From Tautonia sociabilis (GTDB lineage Bacteria > Planctomycetota > Planctomycetia > Isosphaerales > Isosphaeraceae): a stretch of 64,000 nucleotides of DNA. How positions within the stretch are numbered: the first letter of the stretch is position 1; each line of letters opens with the position of its first letter. The stretch spans positions 1-64,000 of the forward strand of contig NZ_RYZH01000026.1 in NCBI RefSeq assembly GCF_003977685.1, in the 5' to 3' direction. The translations under genes and the position numbers were made by a program. This document shows, piece after piece, positions 29,401 through 37,060 of the stretch. The notes beneath the pieces were generated by a model. It was not told the DNA's origin. It saw only the letters and a program-made list of their open reading frames with translations, and did no database searches.

Positions 29401-29967
29401 GCCCACGCGATCCCGGACGAGCAGAAGTTGCTCCGGGCCTCGGCGGAGGCGCTCCTCCTGTTCGACTCCCCCCCGGCCGCCGCCCTCGACGCCCTGGAAC
29501 GCCTCTCCCGAGACGGCCCCCCCGACCTCCGAGGCCCGGCCGCCGACGCCCTGGCCCGGGTCGACGCCGAAAGGGCCTCCCGGCTCGCCCCCGAACTGCT
29601 CGGCGACCCCGTCGGCCTCGATCGCCTGGCCGACCGCGCCGGCGCCGCCCTCGACGGCCTGCTCGATGCCTCGGCCCCCCGCCTCCACGAGCAGGGGGTC
29701 GTCGTGCCGCTGCTGGTCGATCGCCAGCGCATCGACGCGCTGGCGAGGGTCGCCGACGACCGCTCCCTGCCCGACTCCCCCCGGCTCGGCGCCATCGAGG
29801 GGCTGTCCGCCCTGGCGGCCGAATCGGCCGAGGAGCACCTCCGCCGCGTCGGTCTCGACGACCGGAACGACGAGCAGCTGCGCAAGGCCGCCTGGCGCGC
29901 CCTCCGCCGATCGAAACGAGCCCGAGGCCGCCCGCACTCCCGACGACGCCCCGAGGTGACGCCATGA
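23407..29967 (+). CDS. Giant WD40 + HEAT-repeat scaffold protein (2186 aa, second gene of the operon)
   Basis: The start is GTG 23407, overlapping the stop of the BRCT gene. Residues 1-320 form a WD40-like propeller, with blades such as TCLASDPTGRWLVAGSAKGD, AVTVLAFEPDDLRFLSAGAD and VITAISWAPGDRFLTGSLDS. From about residue 330 to the end run dozens of HEAT/PBS-lyase-like repeats (typical units EVRRSAAEVLES, DVRRRGLQLLL, AVRRAAALALADKKDA). A Lys/Ala-rich linker breaks the series near residues 566-600 (KPKPSKKGGKAKAEAE), and a basic patch (KAKKKRKT) lies near 1238. There is no enzyme motif. It looks like a large scaffold that holds partners along a solenoid. The stop overlaps the SWIM-WGR start (ATGA). 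At 6.6 kb it is the longest gene here, and its antisense strand carries long open frames that are not genes. Confidence 0.88.
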   Translation: MSVSEKYLGYRGEIRAIAGSRPILVFVTEHPEGRPTALYRLDCRSFELASDPLPHGGRSLCVADDRVWIGGTDGTLSLGSISGGPPSQALTIEGGAPIPALASLADGRLAIASGPRVIVAAISKGKAAPLQELELPSEATCLASDPTGRWLVAGSAKGDVSVFSAEGRDDFILSESSRLHEGAVTVLAFEPDDLRFLSAGADRSLRSTLARGSLEPEDRAKRFGHDDVITAISWAPGDRFLTGSLDSTIKTWPRTGGARPATLKDGIARVRGLAVVTVHDRPRLVVCCEDNTLRLVVLDAAGKFGDVSHRLYDALSRARHDLAEGDPRRREAALADLASAGDASAIDLLAQHSRADGDPGLRLDAARKVGEADHPRAVPLLEGLLDHPDEAVRALAFDRLRHRAGPDDLRPIDLALKAGAPEIGRLAVEALGPIARKDDQAYDRLLAALDAREWEVRRSAAEVLESTGTPDSPEATLTALGAKHADLRRWGLLRLWHRDLLGRPTVATALRRRLDDKDAEVRRVAFLLMLHTRPRLRSTLRAKDPDLDRQFADLDADPSGQGGAAGPPDSKKAETGGAKPRAKPKPSKKGGKAKAEAEAPDAPGAGLDPDDLSPLLAASSSRSLDTSLRGARGLAMLGDPRAFGLLLQLSREAEPSARVEVCRALAELRDPAAVDRLRSLLFDPAPEVRDAAFTALAAINADAPLQAAAAGLDADQDDVRRRGLQLLLAEAKKAPPESADDPIGRLLVRALNDGSAAIRAEAFKAALNLPAAGGRAGALRFARRSIHADVRREVLTEVLGQAAEPWAWDLLLEAFDDPDPALRLDAFTAAEKKTRGLEVLDAALGCRHADLRAKAVAGLVKKHSASAQKLLLRAIDDEDRDVRRLAIDALVTDDARDALALALSGPHADVRVRAASALARLGDRAALGPLVALAASPEPPEAERRADWLALAAAALDGLAELGDPEAVVPALPLLDSPHAPLRQGASAVLCWCSTPEEDGPLRQALSHADPSVTYRAAMGLALRGDASIAPLLDSPEGAKLLSRADRLAVAAALGDLGDPRLVVSLDDDDETTRALALLLLVFRELKTPRGDASRLVAALSSRAPRVRLLAADTLRSALDPTALLDAATRLVNDRGDQPSWSVPGPTVDAMAALLTLSPPLVRARAAALLLPTISPEHTESAALELALARLSRRFPQATEAPRAPASTAAPIPAKELEGRAFGAYVGLVREQGERAGSKAKKKRKTPSPAVKLVSPEASARVRRSAADRLRALADADPALSPSVIPVLVQALGDPSQDVRLAAFDHLLALGLEPTTLGAEALGAGHSDVGVRGLELLGASPGDAEAGRSALEQVMMSRKDDLAVEAARLLSARVGRLAVSSKALEAGSDRLRTIAVSWLAEEAVEGKGGEPARAALRGALDSRYAAVRRAAALALADKKDAAAFDALVRLLAEAVEKPEQARIVAAFEALGDPRAAGALLDRLEEDPAGTSPAELLIPASSRFRRPEDAGRLLSLMDRQKNRRALAFDAVLTISGHDQPIDDPFDDRPGDRSWMAKQHPRRDALLAELIDRCLSLAEPRLLQRAIAPARWALGPEVDEPLSRAATHPDEGPRHLALQAIGWRLRRRSGPAEPLLKAIAHPDPTSQFLAAEGLALGKRAEGLAVLRSAVDFLQDLSLRRRAVVALGELGDPRAFDLLVQLAGEDGHALQDVAAEALGHLGRSGKADEVFSLLDRRSRSPGSVSPMALKGLRWLGTPEAWARIRAVADGVEDLGNRRVALELLAFDDEPATRDLLLRHLREGEFPDCGIALRSARLVFGPESIEPDEAAVQNPSGLFGPSPRRWAAIQSQCDIPLDSPLDRLRARGEPGRLFALIPRCPDETADAIGAILLDRPEPPLDEARAALGSDHPLAVSAASRLLGRARDAASSEAIATALGRWLDDWSRRREAIARDSRGWHLFMTGNVHADGVPRALASLAWAAGRLGIAAEAIGDLVALGLVAHAIPDEQKLLRASAEALLLFDSPPAAALDALERLSRDGPPDLRGPAADALARVDAERASRLAPELLGDPVGLDRLADRAGAALDGLLDASAPRLHEQGVVVPLLVDRQRIDALARVADDRSLPDSPRLGAIEGLSALAAESAEEHLRRVGLDDRNDEQLRKAAWRALRRSKRARGRPHSRRRPEVTP

Positions 29968-31856
29968 GCGACGCCGCCGCCGCCGACCGCCCCGACGCCG
30001 AGCCGGCCGAGGCCGTCGAGACGCCAGGCCATACCGATGTCGACCTGGCCTACGCCGGCCCCAGCACGCTCGTCTCCGAAGGGGACTCGGCCACGCTCTC
30101 GCTGGTCGCCAACCGGCACCGCCCCGCCGTCCGGTTCGAGGCGGCCCTGCGCGACCCGCTCCCCTTCCGAGAGGCGATGGCCGCCCTCCACGCCGTCGTC
30201 GGCAGCGACTACCGCTACGTCCCCAAGGACCGCACCGCCTACCTCGCCGACCGCCGCATGAAGGCCGAATCCGCCCATCTCGGCCTCTGGGAGGCGCAAC
30301 GCGCCTACTTCTCCTGGCTGATGCGGAACGACCCGACGGCGTACCTCATCCTCGACCCCGTCGTCACCGCCCACCCCGACCAGGTCTTCTTCGAGGTCTT
30401 CAGCAAGGACGAGGGGACCTACGCCAAGCTCGGCGTCGACCTCGACGCCTTCGAGCCCGACCCGGCCGTCTCGACAACCTGGGGCACCACGAACATCGAC
30501 TTCAGCGAGGCGCTGCACCTCGGCATCGAGCAGATGAGGAGCTACCGGACGACCCGCCTGAGCCTCGGCCTCGAGGGCGTCTCCGTCGCCACCGAGGGGG
30601 CCGGCGCCGTCCTGGAGAAGACCGTCCGCGTGCCGGACTCGTGGCTCCGGGGCTTCCTCCAGGTCCAGTCGGCCGCGGCCCTGCCCCGAACGTCGTTCTC
30701 CCTCAACCCGATCGACCTGTACAACGCCCTGCGGCAGCTCCGGATGCACGCCGACCAGAAGGGCCGGCGCCGGGGCATCCGCCTCGAGCTCGTCCCCGGC
30801 GAGCCCCCCCGGCTGGTGCTGGAGCCCTGGGAGACGGTCATCCGGTCCAGCGCGGCCCCGTTCTCCGGCCCGTCGGCCCGGGTGTTTCGGGTCTGGGGGC
30901 GCCGCCGGCTGTTCCTCCTGCGGCGGTTCCTACCGCTGGCCAGAGAGGTGGACGTCCACCTGCTCGGCAGCGGCCTGCCCAGCTTCTGGGTCCTCCGAGC
31001 CGGGCCAATCACCCTCACCCTCGGCCTGACCGGCTTCACCGCCGCCAACTGGTCGCAGGCGATCAGCTTCGACCTCCTGCTGCCCCGCAAGACGCAAGAG
31101 TCGAGCAAGGAGCTCGATGCCGTGCTCGCCCACCTCTCCTCGCACTGGAAGGCCGGCGCCGGCGAGCTGCTCAAGGCGACCAAGCTGACGTGGGAGCCGC
31201 TGATCGAGGCCCTCCAGCTCGGCTGCCAGCAAGGGCGGATCATGTACGACCTCGCCGCCGACGTCTACCGCCTCCGCCCGCTGACCGACGCTCCGATCGA
31301 CCTGGCTCGCCTGGAATACCGGAACCAGCGCGAGCGCATCGCCCACGACCTCGTCGCCCGCCGGGGGGCCGTGACGATCGTCTCCGAAAACCGGATCGCC
31401 ACCGCCGGGCTGGAGCTGACCGGCCGCGTCGAGGTGGCCGAGGACCGCCGCGAGTACCGCCCGGTGATGCTCCTCTCCGAAGAGGGGCAGGTCTCCAAGG
31501 CCGAATGCACCTGCCCCCTCTTCCGCCGCCAGGGCCTCAAGGACGGTCCCTGCGCCCACCTCATCGCCCTGCGGATGGCCCTCGCCGAGCGGGAGACGCT
31601 CCGCCGCCGGGGCCTCTCCCCCACCGAGGCCCTCACCGCCGAAACCCGAGTCTTCAGCCGGCGGGACGACCGCGGCGAAGACGTCTCTCAGCTCTCGCTC
31701 GACCGCCAGCGCCTGACGATCCACTGGGGCCGAGCCGGCTCCCCGATGCGTCGCCAACGGCTCGCCTTCGACTCGGTCGAAGACGCCCGCACCGCCTACC
31801 TCTCCCGGGTCGATCGGTTGACTGGCCTGGGCTTCCTCGACGCCTCCTCCAGCTAG
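29964..31856 (+). CDS. SWIM zinc-finger protein with C-terminal WGR domain (third gene of the operon)
   Basis: The product is 630 residues, and its ATG overlaps the stop of the giant HEAT gene (ATGA). The N-terminal 500 residues are a mixed alpha/beta region I do not recognise. Near residues 510-545 lies a SWIM zinc finger with the CxCx(n)CxH pattern in ECTCPLFRRQGLKDGPCAHL; SWIM fingers bind DNA or proteins. Near residues 575-622 is a WGR-like domain (LTIHWGRAGSPMRRQRLAF, then DARTAYLSRVDRL). WGR domains in PARP proteins sense DNA breaks, and MolR-type bacterial proteins carry them too. BRCT and WGR are also combined in eukaryotic PARP1, which makes a DNA-break role worth testing (inference). 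No PARP catalytic domain is present here. rsmH starts 30 bases downstream. Confidence 0.87.
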   Translation: MSDAAAADRPDAEPAEAVETPGHTDVDLAYAGPSTLVSEGDSATLSLVANRHRPAVRFEAALRDPLPFREAMAALHAVVGSDYRYVPKDRTAYLADRRMKAESAHLGLWEAQRAYFSWLMRNDPTAYLILDPVVTAHPDQVFFEVFSKDEGTYAKLGVDLDAFEPDPAVSTTWGTTNIDFSEALHLGIEQMRSYRTTRLSLGLEGVSVATEGAGAVLEKTVRVPDSWLRGFLQVQSAAALPRTSFSLNPIDLYNALRQLRMHADQKGRRRGIRLELVPGEPPRLVLEPWETVIRSSAAPFSGPSARVFRVWGRRRLFLLRRFLPLAREVDVHLLGSGLPSFWVLRAGPITLTLGLTGFTAANWSQAISFDLLLPRKTQESSKELDAVLAHLSSHWKAGAGELLKATKLTWEPLIEALQLGCQQGRIMYDLAADVYRLRPLTDAPIDLARLEYRNQRERIAHDLVARRGAVTIVSENRIATAGLELTGRVEVAEDRREYRPVMLLSEEGQVSKAECTCPLFRRQGLKDGPCAHLIALRMALAERETLRRRGLSPTEALTAETRVFSRRDDRGEDVSQLSLDRQRLTIHWGRAGSPMRRQRLAFDSVEDARTAYLSRVDRLTGLGFLDASSS

Positions 31857-31886
31857 CCCGACGAAACCAGAACAGACCCCGGACCC

Positions 31887-32756
31887 ATGCCCCCGATCCA
31901 CCGGCCCGTGATGCTCGACGAGGTGCTCCGCTGGCTCTCCCCCGGGCCCGGCGGCGTGTTCGTCGACGCCACCGCCGGGGCCGGCGGCCACTCGGCGGCC
32001 ATCGCCGATCGGGTCGGCCCCTCGGGCCGAGTGATCGCCCTCGACCGCGACCCGATGATGCTCGACCTGGCCCGAGATCGCACCCGGGACCGGCCCGTCA
32101 CCCTCATCCACTCGGCCTCCGACCGGATCGCCCCGGTGCTCGACACCCTGGGGATCGCCGAGGTCGACGGCATCCTCGCCGACCTCGGCTTCGCCTCCGA
32201 CCAGATGGACACCGCCTCCCGAGGCTTCAGCTTCCAACGCGAGGGGCCGCTCGACATGCGGTTCGACCCCTCCCAGCCGACCACCGCCGCCACCATCGTC
32301 AACACCTGGCCCCCCGAGGACCTGATCGCCGCCTTCCGAGCCTTCGGCGACGAACCCCGCGCCCGGGCCATCGCCGACCGGATCGTCGAACGCCGCCGCC
32401 AGGCCCCGATCGAGACGACCTCCCAGCTCGCCGACCTCGTCCGGTCGGCCTACGGCCACCGCCGAGAGCGAACCGACCCGGCCACCCGAGTCTTCCAGGC
32501 GCTTCGGATCGCCGTCAACGACGAGCTGGCCACGCTCGACCGCTTCCTCGACTCCGCCCCCGACCGCCTCCGGCCCGGCGGCCGCCTCGTCGTGCTCACC
32601 TTCCACTCGCTGGAGGACGAGCGCGTCAAGGCCGCCTTCCGCGACGACGACCGCCTCCGCCCGCTCACGAAGAAGCCCGAGATCGCCGGCGACCGAGAGC
32701 TGAGGCAGAACCCCCGGGCGCGCAGCGCCAAGCTCCGGGCCGCCGAACGCATCTGA
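31887..32756 (+). CDS. rsmH: 16S rRNA (cytosine(1402)-N(4))-methyltransferase RsmH
   Basis: The 289-residue enzyme methylates N4 of C1402 in 16S rRNA, using S-adenosylmethionine in the ribosomal decoding centre. Family blocks are HRPVMLDEVLRWL at the start, the SAM loop FVDATAGAGGHSAAI, ILADLGFASDQMD, RGFSFQREGPLDMRFD, RVFQALRIAVNDEL and LTFHSLEDERVKAAF. The C terminus (RQNPRARSAKLRAAERI) is also typical. In most bacteria it sits in the mra/dcw division cluster. Here it stands alone after the SWIM-WGR gene with a 30-base gap and may be read from that operon. No ftsL, ftsI or mraZ is nearby, as expected for planctomycetes lacking classical FtsZ division. Confidence 0.95.
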   Translation: MPPIHRPVMLDEVLRWLSPGPGGVFVDATAGAGGHSAAIADRVGPSGRVIALDRDPMMLDLARDRTRDRPVTLIHSASDRIAPVLDTLGIAEVDGILADLGFASDQMDTASRGFSFQREGPLDMRFDPSQPTTAATIVNTWPPEDLIAAFRAFGDEPRARAIADRIVERRRQAPIETTSQLADLVRSAYGHRRERTDPATRVFQALRIAVNDELATLDRFLDSAPDRLRPGGRLVVLTFHSLEDERVKAAFRDDDRLRPLTKKPEIAGDRELRQNPRARSAKLRAAERI

Positions 32757-32803
32757 CCGGACCCCAACGCCGTCCGGACCGATCCCCCCCAGACGAGGCC
32801 AGC

Positions 32804-33090
32804 ATGTCCCGCACCACCGACCTGCTCTCCCTCTGGCGGGCCATCGAGCGGGCCGGCGGCATCGGCCCCTACGTCGACGCCCAGCTCGCCCAGCGCGGCG
32901 TTCTCATCCCTCGCCGAAACAGCGATGCCCTGTCCGACCGCGAGCAAGAGGCCGACAAGAAGTCCCTCAAGGAAGAGGCCGCCCGCCGCAAGGAGATCCG
33001 CCGAGAAGCCTGGCTCGCCTTCCGCTCCCGGCACGTCGTCCTCCTCGGCGAGGGGATCTCCGAGAACGATCCGGCGTGGCCAACTCCACG
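32804..33090 (+). pseudogene. Probable reverse transcriptase, N-terminal remnant
   Basis: An ATG at 32804 opens a frame reading LLSLWRAIERAGGIGPYV, then QLAQRGVLIPRR, then KKSLKEEAARRKEIRREAW and FRSRHVVLLGEGI. From memory, this matches the N-terminal leader of a planctomycete retron-like reverse transcriptase group, whose members continue with a typical HxVHLG segment and then the polymerase core. None of the polymerase blocks (such as YxDD) follows. Past about 33090 the sequence loses sense, though the frame happens to stay open into the FHA gene. I read it as a truncated gene, about 95 residues of leader. The assignment rests on recollection and needs a profile search. Confidence 0.45.
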
Positions 33091-33304
33091 AACACACGCA
33101 TGCGTAAGATGTGGAAAAATCTCCGAAATCCGCGAGGATCGTCCCGAGGGCTTGCGTCCGCTGCGGCTCCGATGTAGACCAGAAGACGGGCGGCCTTCCA
33201 TCCGCCGGATCGACCAATCCTTCTGGTCGTCACATTTGGGAAGCCCTCTCCTCTCCTCGCCTTCCCGGCCAACGTGGGCCCGCCCGCGCTCGGAGTCGAA
33301 CGCG

Positions 33305-35119
33305 ATGGAAGTCAGGCTCGTCCAGCTCGGCGCGTACGGCAACCAGCACCACCGCATGACCGGCAAGGAATGCGTCATCGGGCGAGAGCCGTCGTGCGAC
33401 CTCCGGCCCGACCACGGCCGGGTGAGCAAGCGGCACTGTCGGCTCTACTGGAGAGCCGACCGGCTGATGGTCGAGGACATCAACTCCGCCGACGGCACCA
33501 GCGTCAACGGCCAGCGCATCGAGGCCCCCGTCGAGTTGACCGACGGCGACGAACTGGCGGTCGGCCCGGTGCACTACCTGGTGCTGGTGGGCGACCCGGC
33601 CGAACTCGATCGCCGGTCCCCCTCCTGGATCGCCGAGACGATCAAGGCCCGCCACGGCGGCGTCGTCTCCGCCGGCGTCACCGACTCCAACGTTATCGTC
33701 TCCCCGGCCATGCAGACCGCCCAGAAGATCCTCGACCGCCTGCACGGCGAGGAGGACGTCTTCGAGGAGGTCGGCCACGCACCGAAGCCGACCCCCTCCC
33801 GGCACGGCCTGGAGGTGCAGGATCAGCACGGCATCGCCCTGGCCCGCATCCTCGACCGCGACCTGATCGACGAGGATGACATCCGCCGCGTCGCCCACCA
33901 ACTGGAGGAGCTGATCGCCGCGGGCAAGGTCCGCATCGCGCTGGATTTCCGCAACGTCGAGCACTGCTCCAGCCAGGCCCTCAGCGCCGTGCTCAGCGTC
34001 TACGAGCATTGCCGAAAGGGGGGAGGCGCCCTGAAGATCTGCACCGTCCAGCCGGCGGTCGCGCAACTGTTCTTCATGACCGATCTCTACAAGCATATCG
34101 AGATGTTCCCCGACGCCGAGCCGGCGCTGGAGAGCGTCTGGCCCCGCCCCTCCCGGCCGGAGGAGCCCGAGGAGGGGACCGGGCCGACCGCCTCTTGGGC
34201 AACGGCAACAGCAACGGCAACGGCGGCCCCGGCCCCGGCCGCCGCTCCGGGTTCCCCCACCGTCCGGCTGATCGTCGAGGCGGGCCGAGCCAAGGGGAGA
34301 GCCATCGAGATCAAAGGCCGCCGCTTCGTCATCGGCCGCGATCCCCGCTGCCAGCTCCGCCCCAACAGCGAGACGGTCAGCCGGATCCACGCCATCATCG
34401 AGCTGCGCGACGGCAAGGTCTTCGTCCGAGACTACGGCACCAAGAACGGCACCATCCTCGCCGGCCGCACCCTCCGCGGCGAGGAGGCCGAGGCCCGAGA
34501 CGGCGACCCGATGCAGGTCGGCGTCCTCCAGTTCTCGCTCCAGATCCTCTCCGGCCCCGCCCCGGGCACCGCCGACGACGACGCCCTGGCCTCCTGGCTG
34601 CTTGACCAGGCCGCCTCCGCCGACCCCCACGCCGACACGGCGCTGCTGATCCGCTCCCCCTCCTCCGATCCCGGCACCGGAGCCGGAGCCGGGGCCGGGG
34701 CCGGGGCCGGGGCCGAGGCCGAGGCCGGCGGCGGGCCTCTCCCCGGAGCGGGGGACCCGTCCCTCTCCACCAACGCCCTGGCCTGCGAGATCGTCCACGG
34801 CGTCCTCGTCGCCCGCATCCGCGAGTCGTTCCTCGACGACGAGACCACCGTCGGCCCGCTCCGTTACGAGTTGCAATCCTTCTTCGACAAGCCGCTCCCC
34901 CGCCGCGTCGTGCTCAGCCTCGAACACGTCGACTACCTCTCCAGCCGAGCCGTCGGCGTCATCCTCGCCTTCTTCCAGCACCTCGACCGGGAGCACGGCG
35001 CCCTGCGCGTCTGCTGCGTCGCGCCGAAAATCCTCCCCGTGCTCGACTCGATGCGGCTGCCCAAGCTCGTCGACCTCTACGCCTCGGTCGAGGAGGCGGT
35101 CGACGACCCCTGGATCTGA
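33305..35119 (+). CDS. FHA-STAS-FHA-STAS signalling protein
   Basis: The 604-residue cytoplasmic protein is built from a duplicated pair. FHA 1 (residues 1-95) has CVIGREPSCDLRPDHGRVSK and SADGTSVNG. STAS 1 (161-270) has ALDFRNVEHCSSQALSAVL. FHA 2 (318-415) has FVIGRDPRCQLRPNSETVSR and GTKNGTILAG. STAS 2 (488-604) has LSLEHVDYLSSRAVGVILAF. FHA domains bind phosphothreonine peptides, and STAS domains of the anti-sigma antagonist kind act as phospho-switches. It may link Ser/Thr kinase signalling to a sigma-factor or partner switch (inference). The linkers carry simple repeats: Ala-Thr alternation near 300 and a Gly-Ala/Glu-Ala run near 460. The start at 33305 was chosen because it opens FHA 1 directly; the frame is open further upstream only through the reverse-transcriptase remnant. 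A small zinc-ribbon gene converges from the other side. Confidence 0.88.
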   Translation: MEVRLVQLGAYGNQHHRMTGKECVIGREPSCDLRPDHGRVSKRHCRLYWRADRLMVEDINSADGTSVNGQRIEAPVELTDGDELAVGPVHYLVLVGDPAELDRRSPSWIAETIKARHGGVVSAGVTDSNVIVSPAMQTAQKILDRLHGEEDVFEEVGHAPKPTPSRHGLEVQDQHGIALARILDRDLIDEDDIRRVAHQLEELIAAGKVRIALDFRNVEHCSSQALSAVLSVYEHCRKGGGALKICTVQPAVAQLFFMTDLYKHIEMFPDAEPALESVWPRPSRPEEPEEGTGPTASWATATATATAAPAPAAAPGSPTVRLIVEAGRAKGRAIEIKGRRFVIGRDPRCQLRPNSETVSRIHAIIELRDGKVFVRDYGTKNGTILAGRTLRGEEAEARDGDPMQVGVLQFSLQILSGPAPGTADDDALASWLLDQAASADPHADTALLIRSPSSDPGTGAGAGAGAGAGAEAEAGGGPLPGAGDPSLSTNALACEIVHGVLVARIRESFLDDETTVGPLRYELQSFFDKPLPRRVVLSLEHVDYLSSRAVGVILAFFQHLDREHGALRVCCVAPKILPVLDSMRLPKLVDLYASVEEAVDDPWI

Positions 35120-35151
35120 CCGCCCCCGGCCAGACCGACTCCCTCCCCGGC

Positions 35152-35418
35152 TCAGAACCCGCCGAAGGCCCCGATCACCGCCCCGATCCCCAGCAGACCC
35201 AGCACGATCCACCACCACGGCCGCCCTTCCCAGGCCCGGAGGCGGCGGCCGACGATGAAGTCGCCACAGTGGGGGCATCGCTCGGCGTCCTCGAACACCT
35301 CGGCGCCGCACGACGGGCAGGGGAGCACGCCCGACTCCTCGTCGTCGTCCTCCTCCTCGTTAGGCTCCAGGAGGTCGTCCTCCTCGTCGTCATCCCAGTC
35401 GGGCGGTTCGTCTCTCAT
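35152..35418 (-). CDS. Small zinc-ribbon membrane protein
   Basis: The 88-residue protein has a very acidic N terminus (Asp/Glu runs up to residue 28). A zinc ribbon with two CxxC pairs follows (PCPSCGAEVFEDAERCPHCG, residues 33-52), and then one membrane segment (WWWIVLGLLGIGAVIGAFG) at the C terminus. The role is unknown. Such proteins are common in planctomycetes and often annotated as zinc-ribbon domain proteins. It faces the FHA-STAS gene with only 32 bases between the stops. Confidence 0.8.
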   Translation of the reverse strand: MRDEPPDWDDDEEDDLLEPNEEEDDDEESGVLPCPSCGAEVFEDAERCPHCGDFIVGRRLRAWEGRPWWWIVLGLLGIGAVIGAFGGF

Positions 35419-35486
35419 GTCCTGAAGCCCGTCGGGGGCGGACGCCCGCTGCCGCCAAGAAGTCGGGGGCTCCGGAGCATCGCTCC

Positions 35487-36869
35487 TCAGGCCCCCACCA
35501 GCTCCCGGATCGGCTCGGCCTCGGCCAGCAGCGGGATCGGCCGGCCGGTCTGATCGGAGAACGTCTGGTGGTAATCGATCCCCAGGAAACGATACCAGGT
35601 GGCCAGCAGGTCCCGGGGGTGGAACGGGCGGTCAGCCGGCTCCTCGCCGCGTCGGGTGGTGGCGCCGATGGCCTGGCCCATGGGCATCCCGCCTCCGGAG
35701 AGCAGCGCCGACATCGCCCGGGACCAGTGCTCCCTCCCCGGCTGGCCCTGGTGGTTGGAGAGCTTCGGCGTGTGGCTCATCTCCCCCATGACGACGACCA
35801 GCGTGTCCCGCTCCATTCCCCGGGCGTAAACATCCTCGATCAGGGCCGAGACGGCGCGGTCGAGCACGGGCAACCGGATCTTCATTTGATCGAAGATGTT
35901 CCAGACGCTGGCGTGGTCGTCCCACGAGAACGCCTTCTGGCCCGGGACGCACGGGAAGTCGATCGTCACCAGCCGGACGCCCGCCTCCACCAGCCGCCGG
36001 GCCAGCAGGCAGCGCTGGCCGATCTCGTCCCGGCCGTAGCGGTCCCTCAGGCGGGGATCTTCCCGGGAGAGGTCGAAGGCGTCTCGAGCCGCGGTGCCGG
36101 TGAGCAACGAGAGGGCCTGACGCTGGAAGGTGTCGAGGGCGGCGACCGACTCGATCCGGTCGATCGCCCGGCGCATCTGGTCGAACCGCTCCAGCAGGCG
36201 TCCCCTCGTCGCGAGTTGGCCTCGGCGGTTCTCGTCCAGGCTCAGCGCGGGGACCTGGAACTCCGGGGCGCTCGGGTCGCCCGCCACGGCGAACGGCCCG
36301 TGCGACGCCCCGAAGTGCCCCCCTCCGGTATAGCGCAGCCGGGGCAGGGCCACCCACTGCGGCATCCCCGGCAGCCGGCTGGGCATCAGGGCATGCGCCA
36401 CCTGGAAGAAGTCGGGATACTTCGGCTGGAACGGCGGCGACTCGACCAGCTCGCCGGTATACCCGGTCAGCACCGTGTGCGTGCTGTTGACGTGGCCCGG
36501 GCTCTCGTGCGTCAGCGACCGGACCAGGGCGTACTTGTCGGCGATCCGGGCCAGCCTCGGCAGGTGCTCGCTGATGAGGACGCCGGGCACGTTCGTCTCA
36601 ATCGGCCGGAACTCTCCCCGGTATTCCTCCGGCGCTTCCGGCTTCAGGTCGAACGTCTCCATGTGGCTCGGGCCGCCCCAGAGCCAGACCAGGATGATCG
36701 ACGGTCCCGGGCTCGGCCCCGAGGGAGCCGGGCCGTCGCCTCGGGCGGCCGCCTCCAGGCGGAGCAGGTCGGCCAGCCCCAGGCCCGAGAGCCCGGTCAG
36801 CGCGGCCCTCAGAAACGCCCGGCGCGGCAGGGTCCCTTCGCAACGGCCGGCGGGGATCGGCATCGACAT
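35487..36869 (-). CDS. DUF1501 family protein, Tat-exported
   Basis: The 460-residue product has a clear twin-arginine leader (LPRRAFLRAALTGLSGLGLADLL, residues 14-36). DUF1501 blocks include IILVWLWGGPSHMETFDLKPEA, HESPGHVNSTHTVLTGY, QRCLLARRLVEAGVRLVTID and LVVVMGEMSHTPKLSN. The fold is that of alkaline phosphatase and sulfatase enzymes; no activity is established. Unlike the copy at 10563-11996 it has no DUF1549/DUF1553 partner beside it. A sulfatase gene lies upstream on the same strand, separated by 220 bases. The ATG at 36869 follows GGAGGAG; a second ATG two codons on is possible. Confidence 0.92.
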   Translation of the reverse strand: MSMPIPAGRCEGTLPRRAFLRAALTGLSGLGLADLLRLEAAARGDGPAPSGPSPGPSIILVWLWGGPSHMETFDLKPEAPEEYRGEFRPIETNVPGVLISEHLPRLARIADKYALVRSLTHESPGHVNSTHTVLTGYTGELVESPPFQPKYPDFFQVAHALMPSRLPGMPQWVALPRLRYTGGGHFGASHGPFAVAGDPSAPEFQVPALSLDENRRGQLATRGRLLERFDQMRRAIDRIESVAALDTFQRQALSLLTGTAARDAFDLSREDPRLRDRYGRDEIGQRCLLARRLVEAGVRLVTIDFPCVPGQKAFSWDDHASVWNIFDQMKIRLPVLDRAVSALIEDVYARGMERDTLVVVMGEMSHTPKLSNHQGQPGREHWSRAMSALLSGGGMPMGQAIGATTRRGEEPADRPFHPRDLLATWYRFLGIDYHQTFSDQTGRPIPLLAEAEPIRELVGA

Positions 36870-37060
36870 CGGCGGGTTTCTCCTCCGGCAGCGTGCGGCC
36901 AGGTCGGATCGCGTCGGACGCTCGCGCGCACCCTCCGCGATCGCGCAAGCGATCGATCCGGGCCGGGTCCGGGGGAGAGGCGGCCCACCCCCGAAACTCT
37001 AGGCATCCGCCCCATGTTCAGCAAGAGTTTATCAGGCCCGATGCTCGACCGGGCCCGGCG

